Positions 8,333-15,782 of a stretch of 36,401 nt of DNA are shown piece by piece (the first letter of the stretch is position 1; the number at the start of each line of letters is the position of its first letter). The notes beneath the pieces are model-generated. The model saw nothing but the letters and a program-made list of their open reading frames with translations. It made no database searches and was not told where the DNA came from. This DNA is from Pseudomonas sp. CHM02. GTDB lineage: Bacteria; Pseudomonadota; Gammaproteobacteria; Pseudomonadales; Pseudomonadaceae. Position numbers and translations under genes: made by a program. The stretch spans positions 1 through 36,401 of the forward strand of contig NZ_JFCA01000065.1 in assembly GCF_000612585.1 (NCBI RefSeq), read 5' to 3'.

Positions 8333-8368
8333 AAAGCCCGAGGTTCCTTAAGCGAAACCTCGGGCTTT
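8333..8368. terminator. Intrinsic terminator, probably bidirectional
   Basis: A 13-bp perfect stem, AAAGCCCGAGGTT (8333-8345) with AACCTCGGGCTTT (8356-8368), has a 10-nt loop. Read on the minus strand it ends in a T-run (CTTTTTG), so it terminates the leftward lipoprotein gene 8387-8656. On the plus strand the tail is weaker (CTTTCT). Confidence 0.88.
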
Positions 8369-8386
8369 CTACCAACTGGCGCGGGC

Positions 8387-8656
8387 TCAACTCGGACGAC
8401 CATGCAGGGTCACATTGCGCTCGGCGTTCATTTCACCCTGGCGATCAAAGCCGAAGGGTTTCTGCGGCTGGCCGGTCAGTGCGGCGCGCTGCTGTTGATA
8501 TTCATCAAACGACAAACCACGCCGACTCAACGCTTCCAGAGCCAACTGTTTGGTTTCTTCGGTAGTGTAAGGGCGTAATTCAGGTGAGGAATGGGTCGCA
8601 CATCCGGCAAGGACAGCGCTGGCAATCAATAAGGAAACGGCGAGGAATCGGTTCAT
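8387..8656 (-). CDS. Small lipoprotein, function unknown
   Basis: An 89-residue protein with an N-terminal signal and the lipobox VLAGC, lipidated at Cys19. The mature part, of about 70 residues, is hydrophilic and proline/glutamine rich, with a short helical stretch (TTEETKQLALEALSRRGLSFDEYQQQRAAL) followed by a flexible tail. I recognise it only as a Pseudomonas-type small envelope lipoprotein. It is a monocistronic leftward gene closed by a strong terminator immediately downstream. The longer open frame beyond 8656 has no signal-peptide logic and is not used. Confidence 0.75.
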   Translation of the reverse strand: MNRFLAVSLLIASAVLAGCATHSSPELRPYTTEETKQLALEALSRRGLSFDEYQQQRAALTGQPQKPFGFDRQGEMNAERNVTLHGRPS

Positions 8657-8688
8657 GGCGACGGGCCTGCGAAGGAGGTTTCGAGTCA

Positions 8689-8739
8689 ATGAACACAGGC
8701 TACTCCCGCCGTTGCGCGGTGAAAAATCACCTCCCGTGA
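8689..8739 (+). CDS. Possible 16-residue leader peptide
   Basis: A near-perfect Shine-Dalgarno AAGGAGG (8672-8678) is followed 10 nt later by an ATG opening a 16-codon frame (starting MNTGYSRRC). It would lie about 240 bp upstream of the msuE sigma-54 promoter and antisense to the leader of the lipoprotein gene. A 15-bp dyad TGATAG-TTG-CTATCA (8737-8751) overlaps its stop. The good ribosome-binding site is the only evidence; it may be chance. Confidence 0.2.
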   Translation: MNTGYSRRCAVKNHLP

Positions 8740-8858
8740 TAGTTGCTATCAACCACCTTGGCCCCCTCATATTCACTTAAGATCTATAAATATGGAAATA
8801 CGTTCATTTACGGAATAAACCTAACCCTCTATAAATGTCGCTACACAACACCGGCACT

Positions 8859-8887
8859 GTTGCTCACGCAACTGTTGCCCCGGCAAC
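8859..8887. promoter_or_regulatory. Two tandem GTTGC-N4-GCAAC dyads, candidate SfnR enhancer
   Basis: GTTGC-TCAC-GCAAC (8859-8872) and GTTGC-CCCG-GCAAC (8874-8887) have centres 15 bp apart. The second extends to a perfect CTGTTGCC...GGCAACAG (8872-8889). They lie about 100-115 bp upstream of the msuE sigma-54 promoter, the usual enhancer distance. Rest of the 8740-9040 gap: no other gene seen. That SfnR binds here is inference. Confidence 0.6.
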
Positions 8888-8973
8888 AGCTATTCAACAA
8901 ATCACCAGGCAGCCAACAGCAGCATTTTTCAGCCGTGAGCCTGCAACCCACGCCAATCAAGGCCTGCGCCCGT

Positions 8974-8989
8974 TGGTACAGCTCTTGCT
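8974..8989 (+). promoter_or_regulatory. Sigma-54 (-24/-12) promoter of msuE
   Basis: TGGTAC-N5-TTGCT differs from the TGGCAC-N5-TTGCW consensus at one position. The essential GG (8975-8976) and GC (8987-8988) are separated by exactly 10 bp. Transcription would start near 9000, about 40 bp before the msuE ATG. The operon encodes its own sigma-54 activator, SfnR, as its last gene. Confidence 0.78.
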
Positions 8990-9040
8990 CAACAGGTTGC
9001 ACCCACCTGCTATGCACCACTGTTGAAAAAGGAACTGTTC

Positions 9041-9604
9041 ATGACCCGTCCCCTGAATGTCGTTGCCCTCTCCGGCGGAACCTGGCGCCCGTCCCGCACC
9101 CTCGTGCTGACCCAGGCCGTGCTGGCCGAACTCGCCACCTTGCTGCCGATCGAGACCACCCTGATCGAACTGGGTGACATTGCCCGCCCCCTGGGCGGCG
9201 CGCTGTCGCGCGATGAGTTGCCTGCTCACGTCGAAGCGCAACTGTTGGCTATCGAACAGGCCGACCTGCTGATCGTGGCCGCGCCGGTCTATCGCGGTTC
9301 CTACCCAGGTTTGCTCAAGCATCTGTTCGATCTGGTCGACCTGAATGCCCTGATCAACACACCCGTATTGCTCGCAGCCACCGGCGGCAGCGAACGCCAC
9401 GCGCTGGTCCTCGATCACCAGTTGCGCCCGCTGTTCAGCTTCTTCCAGGCATTGACCCTGCCCATCGGCGTGTATGCCACCGAAGCGGACTTCACCGACT
9501 ACCAAATAACCAGCGAACTATTGAAAGCCCGTATTCAACTGGCGGCAGAACGTGCAGCGCCTTTGTTCGCTGCGCACTCCCCCTCTCTGCTGAAAATCGC
9601 TTAA
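9041..9604 (+). CDS. msuE: NADPH/NADH-dependent FMN reductase of methanesulfonate pathway
   Basis: A 187-residue flavodoxin-fold reductase of the SsuE/MsuE family. It has the N-terminal phosphate-binding loop (VVALSGGTWRPSRT), the central AAPVYRGSYPGLLKHLFDLV and the GGSERHAL segment. It supplies reduced FMN to the two-component monooxygenases encoded next. The start at 9041 follows AAAAAGGAA; an in-frame TTG six codons earlier lies inside that ribosome-binding site and is rejected. It is the first gene of msuE-msuD-msuC-sfnR, behind a sigma-54 promoter, and msuD follows 9 bp later. It is named msuE rather than ssuE because of the msuC and sfnR neighbours and the absence of ssuABC. Confidence 0.87.
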   Translation: MTRPLNVVALSGGTWRPSRTLVLTQAVLAELATLLPIETTLIELGDIARPLGGALSRDELPAHVEAQLLAIEQADLLIVAAPVYRGSYPGLLKHLFDLVDLNALINTPVLLAATGGSERHALVLDHQLRPLFSFFQALTLPIGVYATEADFTDYQITSELLKARIQLAAERAAPLFAAHSPSLLKIA

Positions 9605-9613
9605 GGATTTGTC

Positions 9614-10756
9614 ATGGATGTTTTCTGGTTTCTGCCCACTCACGGCGATGGTCATTACTTGGGCACCACCCAAGGTGCACGGCCAGTCACCCTCAATTAC
9701 CTGAAGCAAGTCGCGCAAGCGGCTGACAGCCTGGGCTACCACGGCGTGCTGATTCCTACCGGCCGCTCGTGCGAAGATTCCTGGGTCATCGCCTCGGCGC
9801 TGGTGCCGTTGACCGAACGCCTGCGTTACCTGGTGGCGATTCGTCCGGGCATCATCTCGCCTACCGTGTCGGCGCGCATGGCCGCGACCCTGGATCGCCT
9901 GTCCAACGGCCGCCTGCTGATCAACGTGGTGACCGGCGGTGACCCCGACGAGAACCGCGGCGACGGCAGCTTCCTCGACCACAGCGAACGTTACGAAGTC
10001 TCCGACGAATTCCTACAAATCTGGCGTCGGGTGTTGCAGGGCGAATCGGTGGATTTCGAAGGCAAACACCTGCGCGTACAGAACGCCAAGGCGCTTTACC
10101 CGCCGGTGCAGAAGCCTTATCCGCCGCTGTATTTCGGCGGTTCTTCCGATGCCGCCCACGACCTCGCCGCCGAGCAGGTCGATGTGTACCTGACCTGGGG
10201 CGAACCGCCTGCCGCCGTCGCGGAAAAGCTCGCGGATGTACGCGAACGTGCCGCACGCCACGGGCGCACCGTGAAGTTCGGCATCCGCCTGCATGTGATC
10301 GTGCGCGAGACCGAAGAGGACGCCTGGAAAGCCGCCGATAAGCTGATCGAGCACATCAGCGACGAAACCATCGCAGCGGCGCAGAAGTCCTTCTCGCGCT
10401 TTGATTCCGAAGGCCAGCGCCGCATGGCCGCCCTGCACGACGGGCGCCGCGACAACCTGGAAATCGCCCCCAACCTGTGGGCCGGCGTTGGCCTGGTGCG
10501 CGGCGGTGCCGGCACCGCGTTGGTCGGCAACCCGCAACAAGTCGCCGAGCGCATCAAGGAATACGCGGACCTGGGGATAGAGAGCTTTATCTTCTCCGGC
10601 TACCCGCACCTGGAGGAGGCCTATCGCTTTGCCGAGCTGGTGTTCCCGTTGCTGCCGGAACCCTATGCCAGCCTTGCCGGGCGCGGCGTTACCAACCTCA
10701 CTGGCCCGTTCGGCGAAATGATTGCCAACGATGTATTGCCGACGACAAAGGCCTGA
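9614..10756 (+). CDS. msuD: FMNH2-dependent alkane(methane)sulfonate monooxygenase
   Basis: A 380-residue bacterial-luciferase-like TIM barrel. It matches SsuD almost throughout: MDVFWFLPTHGDGHYLGT at the start, GVLIPTGRSCEDSW, LDRLSNGRLLINVVTGGDP, FLDHSERYE, and the mobile-loop region NLWAGVGLVRGGAGTALVG. With FMNH2 from MsuE and O2 it cleaves the C-S bond of a sulfonate, releasing sulfite and an aldehyde. In this operon the expected substrate is methanesulfonate, giving formaldehyde and sulfite. AAGGA precedes the ATG. A 248-bp gap to msuC holds a REP-derived tandem array. Confidence 0.9.
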   Translation: MDVFWFLPTHGDGHYLGTTQGARPVTLNYLKQVAQAADSLGYHGVLIPTGRSCEDSWVIASALVPLTERLRYLVAIRPGIISPTVSARMAATLDRLSNGRLLINVVTGGDPDENRGDGSFLDHSERYEVSDEFLQIWRRVLQGESVDFEGKHLRVQNAKALYPPVQKPYPPLYFGGSSDAAHDLAAEQVDVYLTWGEPPAAVAEKLADVRERAARHGRTVKFGIRLHVIVRETEEDAWKAADKLIEHISDETIAAAQKSFSRFDSEGQRRMAALHDGRRDNLEIAPNLWAGVGLVRGGAGTALVGNPQQVAERIKEYADLGIESFIFSGYPHLEEAYRFAELVFPLLPEPYASLAGRGVTNLTGPFGEMIANDVLPTTKA

Positions 10757-10769
10757 ACCGCAGCTCTTC

Positions 10770-10987
10770 TGTAGGAGCCGGCTTGCTGTGGTGAGTGGGG
10801 CTTGTCCCCCGACGGGTTCGCCGCCGATGCAAGGGGGCTGCTTCGCAGCCCAGCGCAGGGCAAGCCTGCTCACCACAGCAAGCCTGCTCACCGCAGCAAG
10901 CCTGCTCACCGCAGCAAGCCTGCTCACCGCAGCAAGCCTGCTCACCACAGCAAGCGTGCCCACTACAGCAAGCCAGCGCCTACAAGG
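10770..10987. repeat. REP-type element with 18-bp tandem array inside the msu operon
   Basis: The left end carries TGTAGGAGCCGGCTTGCTG followed by TGGTGAG (10770-10795). An internal hairpin GGGCTGC-TTC-GCAGCCC lies at 10835-10851. From 10861 come seven 18-bp units of CAAGCCTGCTCACC[A/G]CAG: five near-identical (10861-10950) and two degenerate (10951-10986). The repeated unit is the reverse complement of the left arm. The element therefore looks like a Pseudomonas REP hairpin whose right arm was amplified. Because 18 is a multiple of three, open frames run through it; these are not genes. Confidence 0.85.
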
Positions 10988-11004
10988 CAAATAGAGGAAA
11001 CCCC

Positions 11005-12192
11005 GTGACCGCCAAACCCCACAGCGTCCTGCCCTCCCCGTTGCAGACCGCCAAACTGCTGGCCGCCGAATTCGCCCTCACCGCCGTCGAACGTGACGAG
11101 CGCGGTGGCACACCCAAAGCCGAACGCGACGCCTTGCGCCAGAGCGGCCTGCTGGCCCTGAGCATTCCCACCCAGTATGGCGGCCTCGGTGCACGTTGGA
11201 GCGACACCCTGGGTATCGTGCGCGAGTTCGCCAAGGTCGACAGCTCCATCGCCCATGTTTTCGGCTTTCACCATCTGATGCTCGCCACCGTGCGCCTGTT
11301 TTCGCGCCCGGACCAATGGCAGCCCTGGTTCGAACAGACCGCACGCAAAAACTGGTTCTGGGGCAACGCCCTCAACCCGTTGGATACGCGCACAGTGGTC
11401 AAGGACTTCGGTGGCTGGCGCGAGTTCTCCGGCAAAAAGAGCTTCTGCTCCGGCGCCAGCGATTCGGAAATGCTGATCGCCTCGGCGGTGGATGAAACCG
11501 CCGGCGGCAAACTGCTGATCGCAGCCATCCCCAGCGGTCGCAGCGGCATTACGTTGCACAATGACTGGAACAATATCGGCCAGCGCCAGACCGACAGCGG
11601 CAGCGCCAGCTTCGAACGGGTGCGCGTCGAAGAATCGGAATTGCTGCTCGACCCAGGCCCGCTGAGCACGCCCTTCGCCTGCCTGCGCCCGTTGATCGCC
11701 CAGTTGACCTTCACGCATATGTTCCTCGGTATTGCCGAAGGCGCCTTCGAAGAAGCGCGCAACTACACGCTCACCGAAACCCGCTCGTGGCATAAATCCA
11801 GCGCCGAAGATGTGCGCCAGGACCCTTACGTGCTGCATCACTACGGCGAATTCTGGGTCGCCCTGGAAGGTGTGCGCCTGCTGGTGGAACGCGCCGCCGA
11901 GTTGCTCGACCAGGCGTGGGCAAAGGGCCCGAACCTCAGCGAAAGCGAACGCGGCCAACTGGCTATTGCGATCGCCACCGCCAAAGTCGCCGCGACCCGC
12001 CAGGGCCTGGACCTGTGCAGCCGCCTGTTCGAAGTCACCGGCGCACGCTCCACCCACGCGTCACTGCGCCTGGACCGTCACTGGCGCAACCTGCGCACGC
12101 AGACCCTGCACGACCCGGTGGACTACAAGCTCCATGAACTGGGGGATTGGGCGTTGAACCAGTCCCTGCCGATTCCAACGTTCTATTCCTAA
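11005..12192 (+). CDS. msuC: Methanesulfinate monooxygenase (acyl-CoA dehydrogenase fold)
   Basis: A 395-residue FMNH2-dependent monooxygenase of the acyl-CoA-dehydrogenase superfamily (MsuC/SfnC/DszC-like). The helical N-terminal domain includes GLLALSIPTQYGGLGA, the beta domain spans about 130-230, and the C-terminal four-helix bundle ends with the signature HASLRLDRHWRNLRTQTLHDPVDYK. In the known pathway MsuC oxidises methanesulfinate to methanesulfonate, the substrate of MsuD, again using MsuE-reduced flavin. The start is the GTG at 11005, after AGAGGAAA. The frame upstream only runs through the tandem array. sfnR begins 11 bp downstream. Confidence 0.85.
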   Translation: MTAKPHSVLPSPLQTAKLLAAEFALTAVERDERGGTPKAERDALRQSGLLALSIPTQYGGLGARWSDTLGIVREFAKVDSSIAHVFGFHHLMLATVRLFSRPDQWQPWFEQTARKNWFWGNALNPLDTRTVVKDFGGWREFSGKKSFCSGASDSEMLIASAVDETAGGKLLIAAIPSGRSGITLHNDWNNIGQRQTDSGSASFERVRVEESELLLDPGPLSTPFACLRPLIAQLTFTHMFLGIAEGAFEEARNYTLTETRSWHKSSAEDVRQDPYVLHHYGEFWVALEGVRLLVERAAELLDQAWAKGPNLSESERGQLAIAIATAKVAATRQGLDLCSRLFEVTGARSTHASLRLDRHWRNLRTQTLHDPVDYKLHELGDWALNQSLPIPTFYS

Positions 12193-12203
12193 GAGAGGTG
12201 CCC

Positions 12204-13307
12204 ATGCAGCTTTTGACCCTACCGCCCTCGCCCGCCCTCGCCACGTCGATCCGCGCCACAGCCCAAGTCTTCGAAGACCCGAAATCCCAGGCGCTGCTCG
12301 ACCACATCCAGCAAGTGGCGCCCAGCGAAGCCAGCGTGCTGATCATCGGCGAGACCGGGACCGGTAAAGAGCTGGTGGCACGGCATATCCACAACCTCAG
12401 CGCGCGGCGAAACCGGCCGTTCGTGGCGGTGAACTGCGGCGCGTTTTCCGAATCCCTGGTGGAAGCTGAACTGTTCGGCCACGAAAAAGGCGCGTTCACC
12501 GGTGCCCTGAGTGCCAAGGCCGGCTGGTTCGAAGAAGCCGACGGCGGCACCTTGTTCCTGGATGAGATCGGCGATTTGCCGATGGCGATCCAGGTCAAGC
12601 TGCTACGCGTATTACAAGAGCGTGAAGTGGTGCGCCTGGGGTCGCGCAAGAGCATTCCGATTGATGTGCGGGTGCTTGCCGCCACCAACGTGCAGTTGGA
12701 AAAGGCCATCAATGCCGGGCATTTCCGCGAAGACCTCTACTACCGCCTCGACGTGGTCAGCCTGGAGCTCAGCCCGTTGCGTGACCGGCCGGGGGATATC
12801 CTGCCGCTGACCCGACACTTCATCGAAGCCTACAGCCAGCGCCTGGGCTATGGCCCGATCACGATCAGCCGCGAGGCCGAGCACAAACTCAAAAGCTACA
12901 GCTGGCCCGGCAATATCCGTGAGCTGGAAAACGTGATCCACCACACCCTGTTGATCTGCCGTAACGGTGTGATCGAGCGCGACGATCTGCGTCTGTCGAA
13001 CATGCGCATCGAGCGTCAGGACGACAGCCAGCACGGCACCGACAACAGCGCCGAAGCATTGCTGGCGCGGGCCTTTCAGAAGCTGTTCGAAGAGCAGGCC
13101 GGCGCCCTGCATGAAAAGGTCGAGGACGCCCTGTTACGCGCGGCCTACCGTTTCAGCCATTACAACCAGGTGCACACCGCCAACCTGCTGGGCTTGAGCC
13201 GCAACGTCACGCGCACGCGCCTGATCAAGATCGGCGAGCTGGCGGTGAACAAGCGTCGTCCAGGCGAAAACGTGCAGGGCGAGCGCATGTTGCACCTATC
13301 CATTTAG
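12204..13307 (+). CDS. sfnR: Sigma-54-dependent activator SfnR
   Basis: A 367-residue enhancer-binding protein that lacks an N-terminal sensory domain and begins almost directly with the AAA+ module. Walker A is GETGTGKE (about 49-56), the sigma-54-contacting loop GAFTGA is at 96-101, Walker B is GGTLFLDEIGD (about 114-124), and a C-terminal Fis-type helix-turn-helix (HTANLLGLSRNVTRTRL) follows. The missing sensor domain is characteristic of SfnR, whose level rather than signal binding controls dimethylsulfone and sulfonate genes during sulfate starvation. The start at 12204 follows AGAGAGG. As the last gene of the operon it probably amplifies its own expression and, by inference, that of sfnB. 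Its end overlaps the convergent monooxygenase gene by 12 bp. Confidence 0.88.
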   Translation: MQLLTLPPSPALATSIRATAQVFEDPKSQALLDHIQQVAPSEASVLIIGETGTGKELVARHIHNLSARRNRPFVAVNCGAFSESLVEAELFGHEKGAFTGALSAKAGWFEEADGGTLFLDEIGDLPMAIQVKLLRVLQEREVVRLGSRKSIPIDVRVLAATNVQLEKAINAGHFREDLYYRLDVVSLELSPLRDRPGDILPLTRHFIEAYSQRLGYGPITISREAEHKLKSYSWPGNIRELENVIHHTLLICRNGVIERDDLRLSNMRIERQDDSQHGTDNSAEALLARAFQKLFEEQAGALHEKVEDALLRAAYRFSHYNQVHTANLLGLSRNVTRTRLIKIGELAVNKRRPGENVQGERMLHLSI

Positions 13308-13661
13308 TCGGCAGTGCAACGCGTTGTCATGGCTGCGCTCGAAACTGCGCAGCACCTGGAATGAACCGAACGTCACGGCCGTGGCCTGGTGGGCGCGAAT
13401 CAGCGTCCAGAAATCTTCCTCGCCGTGCTCGAAGCATTTGAAAGCCGCCTCGCCATCCTCGCGCGAGCGCCATTGCAGGTAATTGAGTACCCGCCGCCCG
13501 TCATCACTGACCTGCACACTCGCATTGATAAAGCCGCCATGGCCCTGGGCCAGGCGCTCGCTTTGGGTGGTCAAGGCCGTCACCAGGGCCAGTTGTTGCT
13601 GGGGTTCGATCTGAAACTCGATCAATTGAGTGAAGCTGCGATTTTTCTCTGATACCTGCAT
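13296..13661 (-). CDS. ABM-domain monooxygenase under SoxR control
   Basis: A 121-residue antibiotic-biosynthesis-monooxygenase (dimeric alpha-beta, cofactor-free) protein. Landmarks are FTQLIEFQIEPQQQLALVTALT, FINASVQVSDDGRRVLNYLQWRS and the C-terminal RSFE. Such enzymes oxidise quinol-like aromatics. It is divergent from soxR with a SoxR box between the two. This is the arrangement of P. aeruginosa PA2274-soxR(PA2273), where PA2274 is a SoxR target responding to redox-cycling compounds. The start at 13661 follows GGGGAG. The frame continues upstream to 13820 but would run through the SoxR box and into soxR, so that extension is rejected. Substrate unknown. Confidence 0.85.
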   Translation of the reverse strand: MQVSEKNRSFTQLIEFQIEPQQQLALVTALTTQSERLAQGHGGFINASVQVSDDGRRVLNYLQWRSREDGEAAFKCFEHGEEDFWTLIRAHQATAVTFGSFQVLRSFERSHDNALHCRLNG

Positions 13662-13710
13662 GAACACTCCCCTTTCTCTGTAGGCAGAATCTTGCGATTC
13701 GATGCCACGC

Positions 13711-13741
13711 AGGGTAAAACCTCTAGTTAAGTCAAGGTCAA
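13711..13741 (-). promoter_or_regulatory. SoxR box within a 19-bp-spacer promoter of the ABM monooxygenase
   Basis: CCTCTAGTTAAGTCAAGG (13720-13737) matches the SoxR consensus CCTCAAGTTAACTTGAGG at 14 of 18 positions. On the minus strand a -35 TTGACC (13736-13741) and a -10 TACCCT (13711-13716) are 19 bp apart. Such an over-long spacer is the hallmark of promoters that MerR-family activators untwist. It directs transcription toward the monooxygenase gene. Confidence 0.8.
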
Positions 13742-13761
13742 GCGTTGTCTGGGAGTTTTTC

Positions 13762-14211
13762 ATGCTCAACAAGGAACTCACCGTCGGCCAACTCGCCGCG
13801 CGCAGCGGTGTGGCCGTCACAGCCCTGCATTTCTACGAAGCCAAGGGGCTGATCAAGAGCAATCGCAATGCCGGCAACCAGCGCCGCTATCCACGGGATG
13901 TATTGCGGCGGGTGGTGGTGATCAAGATCGCCCAGCGCTTGGGTATCCCGCTGGCGACGATTGGCGAGACGTTGCAGACGCTGCCGGATGGGCGCACGCC
14001 CAACGCCCAGGATTGGGAGCGTTTGTCGGCGTTGTGGCGAGAGGACCTGGATGAACGCATCAACAAGCTGATGCTGCTGCGCGACAAGCTCAGTGGCTGT
14101 ATTGGCTGCGGGTGTCTGTCGCTGGAGGCGTGTCCGTTGCGCAATCAGGATGATCAGTTGGGTGAGCGTGGGCCGGGGGCTCAATTGCTGGAACCTACCC
14201 CAACCGCATGA
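13762..14211 (+). CDS. soxR: Redox-sensing transcriptional activator SoxR
   Basis: A 149-residue MerR-family regulator. The winged helix-turn-helix is at residues 6-75 (LTVGQLAARSGVAVTALHFYE), followed by a dimerisation helix. The [2Fe-2S] motif CIGCGCLSLEAC uses Cys113, Cys116, Cys118 and Cys124, then PLRN. Oxidation of the cluster by redox-cycling agents switches on target promoters. In pseudomonads the targets are efflux pumps and small monooxygenases rather than soxS. The start at 13762 is used; upstream in-frame codons overlap the SoxR box. The protein is close to E. coli SoxR in length (154). Confidence 0.95.
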   Translation: MLNKELTVGQLAARSGVAVTALHFYEAKGLIKSNRNAGNQRRYPRDVLRRVVVIKIAQRLGIPLATIGETLQTLPDGRTPNAQDWERLSALWREDLDERINKLMLLRDKLSGCIGCGCLSLEACPLRNQDDQLGERGPGAQLLEPTPTA

Positions 14212-14228
14212 CCTGAAAACCCAATCAT

Positions 14229-14295
14229 TGTAGGAGCCCGGCTTGCCGGCGATGGCGGTCAAAAGGACGCTATCGCCGGCAAGCCGGGCTCTACA
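14229..14295. repeat. REP-type hairpin between convergent genes
   Basis: TGTAGGAGCCCGGCTTGCCG (from 14229) pairs with CGGCAAGCCGGGCTCTACA (ending 14295), with one bulged base and a short central loop. It lies between the stops of soxR and the leftward metQ-like gene, so it could also help end both transcripts. It is one of several copies of the same family in this window. Confidence 0.85.
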
Positions 14296-14313
14296 GGAAT
14301 GTGTGTTTAATTC

Positions 14314-15084
14314 TTAGAAACCAGGGGCAATCTGGCCTTTGTAACGGGTCAGGATGAACTGGCGCACTTCATCGGAGTTCAACGCCTTGGCCAGCTTCTG
14401 GATACCCGGGTCGTTGATGTTGTCCGGCCGTGCGACCAGGTACTCAACGTACAAGGACTTGCCCTTCTCCACGATCAACGCACTGTTGGTGTCGATCCCC
14501 GCCTCCAGCGCGTAGTTGGCAAACACAAACGCCAGGTCCACCTGGCTCACCGAGCGGGCCAGCAAGGCGCCTTCCAGTTCACGGATTTTCAGGTGCTTGG
14601 GGTTTTCCGCGATATCACGTGGGGAGCTCAGGGTGTTGCTCGGGTCCTTGAGCTTGATCAGGCCGGCTTCATCCAGCAGCACCAGGGCGCGGCCGGTGTT
14701 GACCGGGTCATTGGGGATCGACACGGTGGCGCCGTCCTTCAGTTCCGAGATGTTTTTGATCTTGGTCGAATAAGCGCCAAATGGCTCGATATGCACGCCC
14801 ACCACCGGCACCAGGTCGGTGTGACGGGTCATGTTGTAGTCATCGAGGAAGGGGCGGTACTGGTAATAGTTGGCGTCGATATTCTTCAGCGCCAACTGCT
14901 GGTTGGGTTGGATGAAATCGGTGAAGACCTTGATCTGCAGGTCCACCCCCTCCTTGGCCAGCACCGGTTTGACGAATTCGAGGATTTCCGCATGGGGCAC
15001 AGGCGTAGCGCCGACCACCAGCTTTTCATTGGCAAAGGCATTCAACGACAGGACAGCAGCCAAAATGGCCAGGGACTTTTTCAT
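14314..15084 (-). CDS. MetQ/NlpA-family periplasmic binding protein
   Basis: A 256-residue binding protein with a cleavable signal (MKKSLAILAAVLSLNAFA) and no lipobox, so it is soluble in the periplasm, unlike lipoprotein MetQ. Family landmarks are VVGATPVPHAEILEFVKP, FTDFIQPNQQLALKNIDANYYQYRPFLDDY, and IPNDPVNTGRALVLLDEAGLIKL. The start at 15084 has GGAG upstream; an upstream extension lacks signal-peptide features. It is the third gene after sfnB and a MetI-like permease, 29 bp from the permease. The context suggests it binds an organosulfur compound or methionine (sulfoxide or sulfone) rather than serving housekeeping methionine uptake. No ATPase gene accompanies it. Confidence 0.85.
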   Translation of the reverse strand: MKKSLAILAAVLSLNAFANEKLVVGATPVPHAEILEFVKPVLAKEGVDLQIKVFTDFIQPNQQLALKNIDANYYQYRPFLDDYNMTRHTDLVPVVGVHIEPFGAYSTKIKNISELKDGATVSIPNDPVNTGRALVLLDEAGLIKLKDPSNTLSSPRDIAENPKHLKIRELEGALLARSVSQVDLAFVFANYALEAGIDTNSALIVEKGKSLYVEYLVARPDNINDPGIQKLAKALNSDEVRQFILTRYKGQIAPGF

Positions 15085-15113
15085 ACGTGCTCCAAAGGCA
15101 GTTGTTATAGGAA

Positions 15114-15779
15114 TCAACGGCGGCTGTAACGCGCCACCAAACGGTCACCGGTCATTTGCAGGGCCTGCACCAGCACCAACAGCAGCACCACGGTGACCAC
15201 CATCACGTCGGTCTGGAACCGCTGGTAGCCGTAGCGAATCGCCAGGTCACCCAGGCCCCCGCCACCGATCACCCCAGCCATGGCGGTGTAGTCCACCAGC
15301 ACGATTGCGGTCACGGTCACCGCCGCCAGCAGGCCAGCGCGGGCCTCTGGCAGTAGCGTGTGGCGGATCACCTGCCAGGTACTGGCGCCCATGGATTGGG
15401 TGGCCTCGACGACACCGCGATCCACTTCACGCAGCGCGGTTTCCACCAACCGCGCGAAAAACGGCGTACAGCCCACCACCAGCGGCGGGATGGTGCCCGG
15501 CACACCGAGGGACGTGCCCACCAGCAAGGTGGTCAGCGGGATCAACACAATCAGCAGGATGATGAACGGCAGCGAACGCAGCACGTTGACCACCACTGAC
15601 AGCAACCGATACACCACCAGCGCCTCATGCAACTGGCGCTTGCCGGTGAGAAACAACAGCACGCCCAGCGGCAGCCCCAGCAGCACGGTAAAACCCAGTG
15701 CAGCCACGAGCATGCTCAGGGTTTCCAGGCAGGCTTGGCCGATGTCGGCCCAGTAGATGTTCTTGAACAGTTCAGTCAT
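15114..15779 (-). CDS. MetI-like ABC transporter permease
   Basis: A 221-residue inner-membrane permease with five or so transmembrane helices. The ATPase-contacting EAA loop GASTWQVIRHTLLPEARAGL lies at about residues 130-149. It resembles MetI in length and in the LLGLPLGVLLFLT and VLRSLPFIILLIVLIPLTTLLVG segments. It begins 3 bp after the sfnB stop, so it is translationally close-coupled to sfnB, and the MetQ-like binding protein follows. A partner ATPase of MetN type is absent from this cluster and must come from elsewhere in the genome if the transporter works. Confidence 0.87.
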   Translation of the reverse strand: MTELFKNIYWADIGQACLETLSMLVAALGFTVLLGLPLGVLLFLTGKRQLHEALVVYRLLSVVVNVLRSLPFIILLIVLIPLTTLLVGTSLGVPGTIPPLVVGCTPFFARLVETALREVDRGVVEATQSMGASTWQVIRHTLLPEARAGLLAAVTVTAIVLVDYTAMAGVIGGGGLGDLAIRYGYQRFQTDVMVVTVVLLLVLVQALQMTGDRLVARYSRR

Positions 15780-15782
15780 GCA

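Noticed and set aside
8736..8752. TTGATA...TATCA dyad as an ANR/FNR box
   Set aside because: The spacing between TTGAT and ATCA is 7 bp rather than the 4 bp of ANR sites.
8851..8865. CCGGCACTGTTGCTC as a sigma-54 promoter
   Set aside because: Only 2 bp separate the -24-like and -12-like parts; 5 are required. The site at 8974-8989 is correctly spaced.
10861..10986. Regular short repeats that could suggest a CRISPR array
   Set aside because: The units are directly adjacent 18-bp tandem copies without unique spacers, and no cas genes are present. They derive from a REP arm.
10795..11004. Repetitive S-K-P-A-H-type protein sequence in open frames before msuC
   Set aside because: It is only the 18-bp array read as codons. 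There is no ribosome-binding site, and msuC has its own RBS and GTG at 11005.
13663..13820. Upstream extension of the ABM monooxygenase frame
   Set aside because: It would run through the SoxR box and the soxR start. The ATG at 13661 has a good ribosome-binding site.
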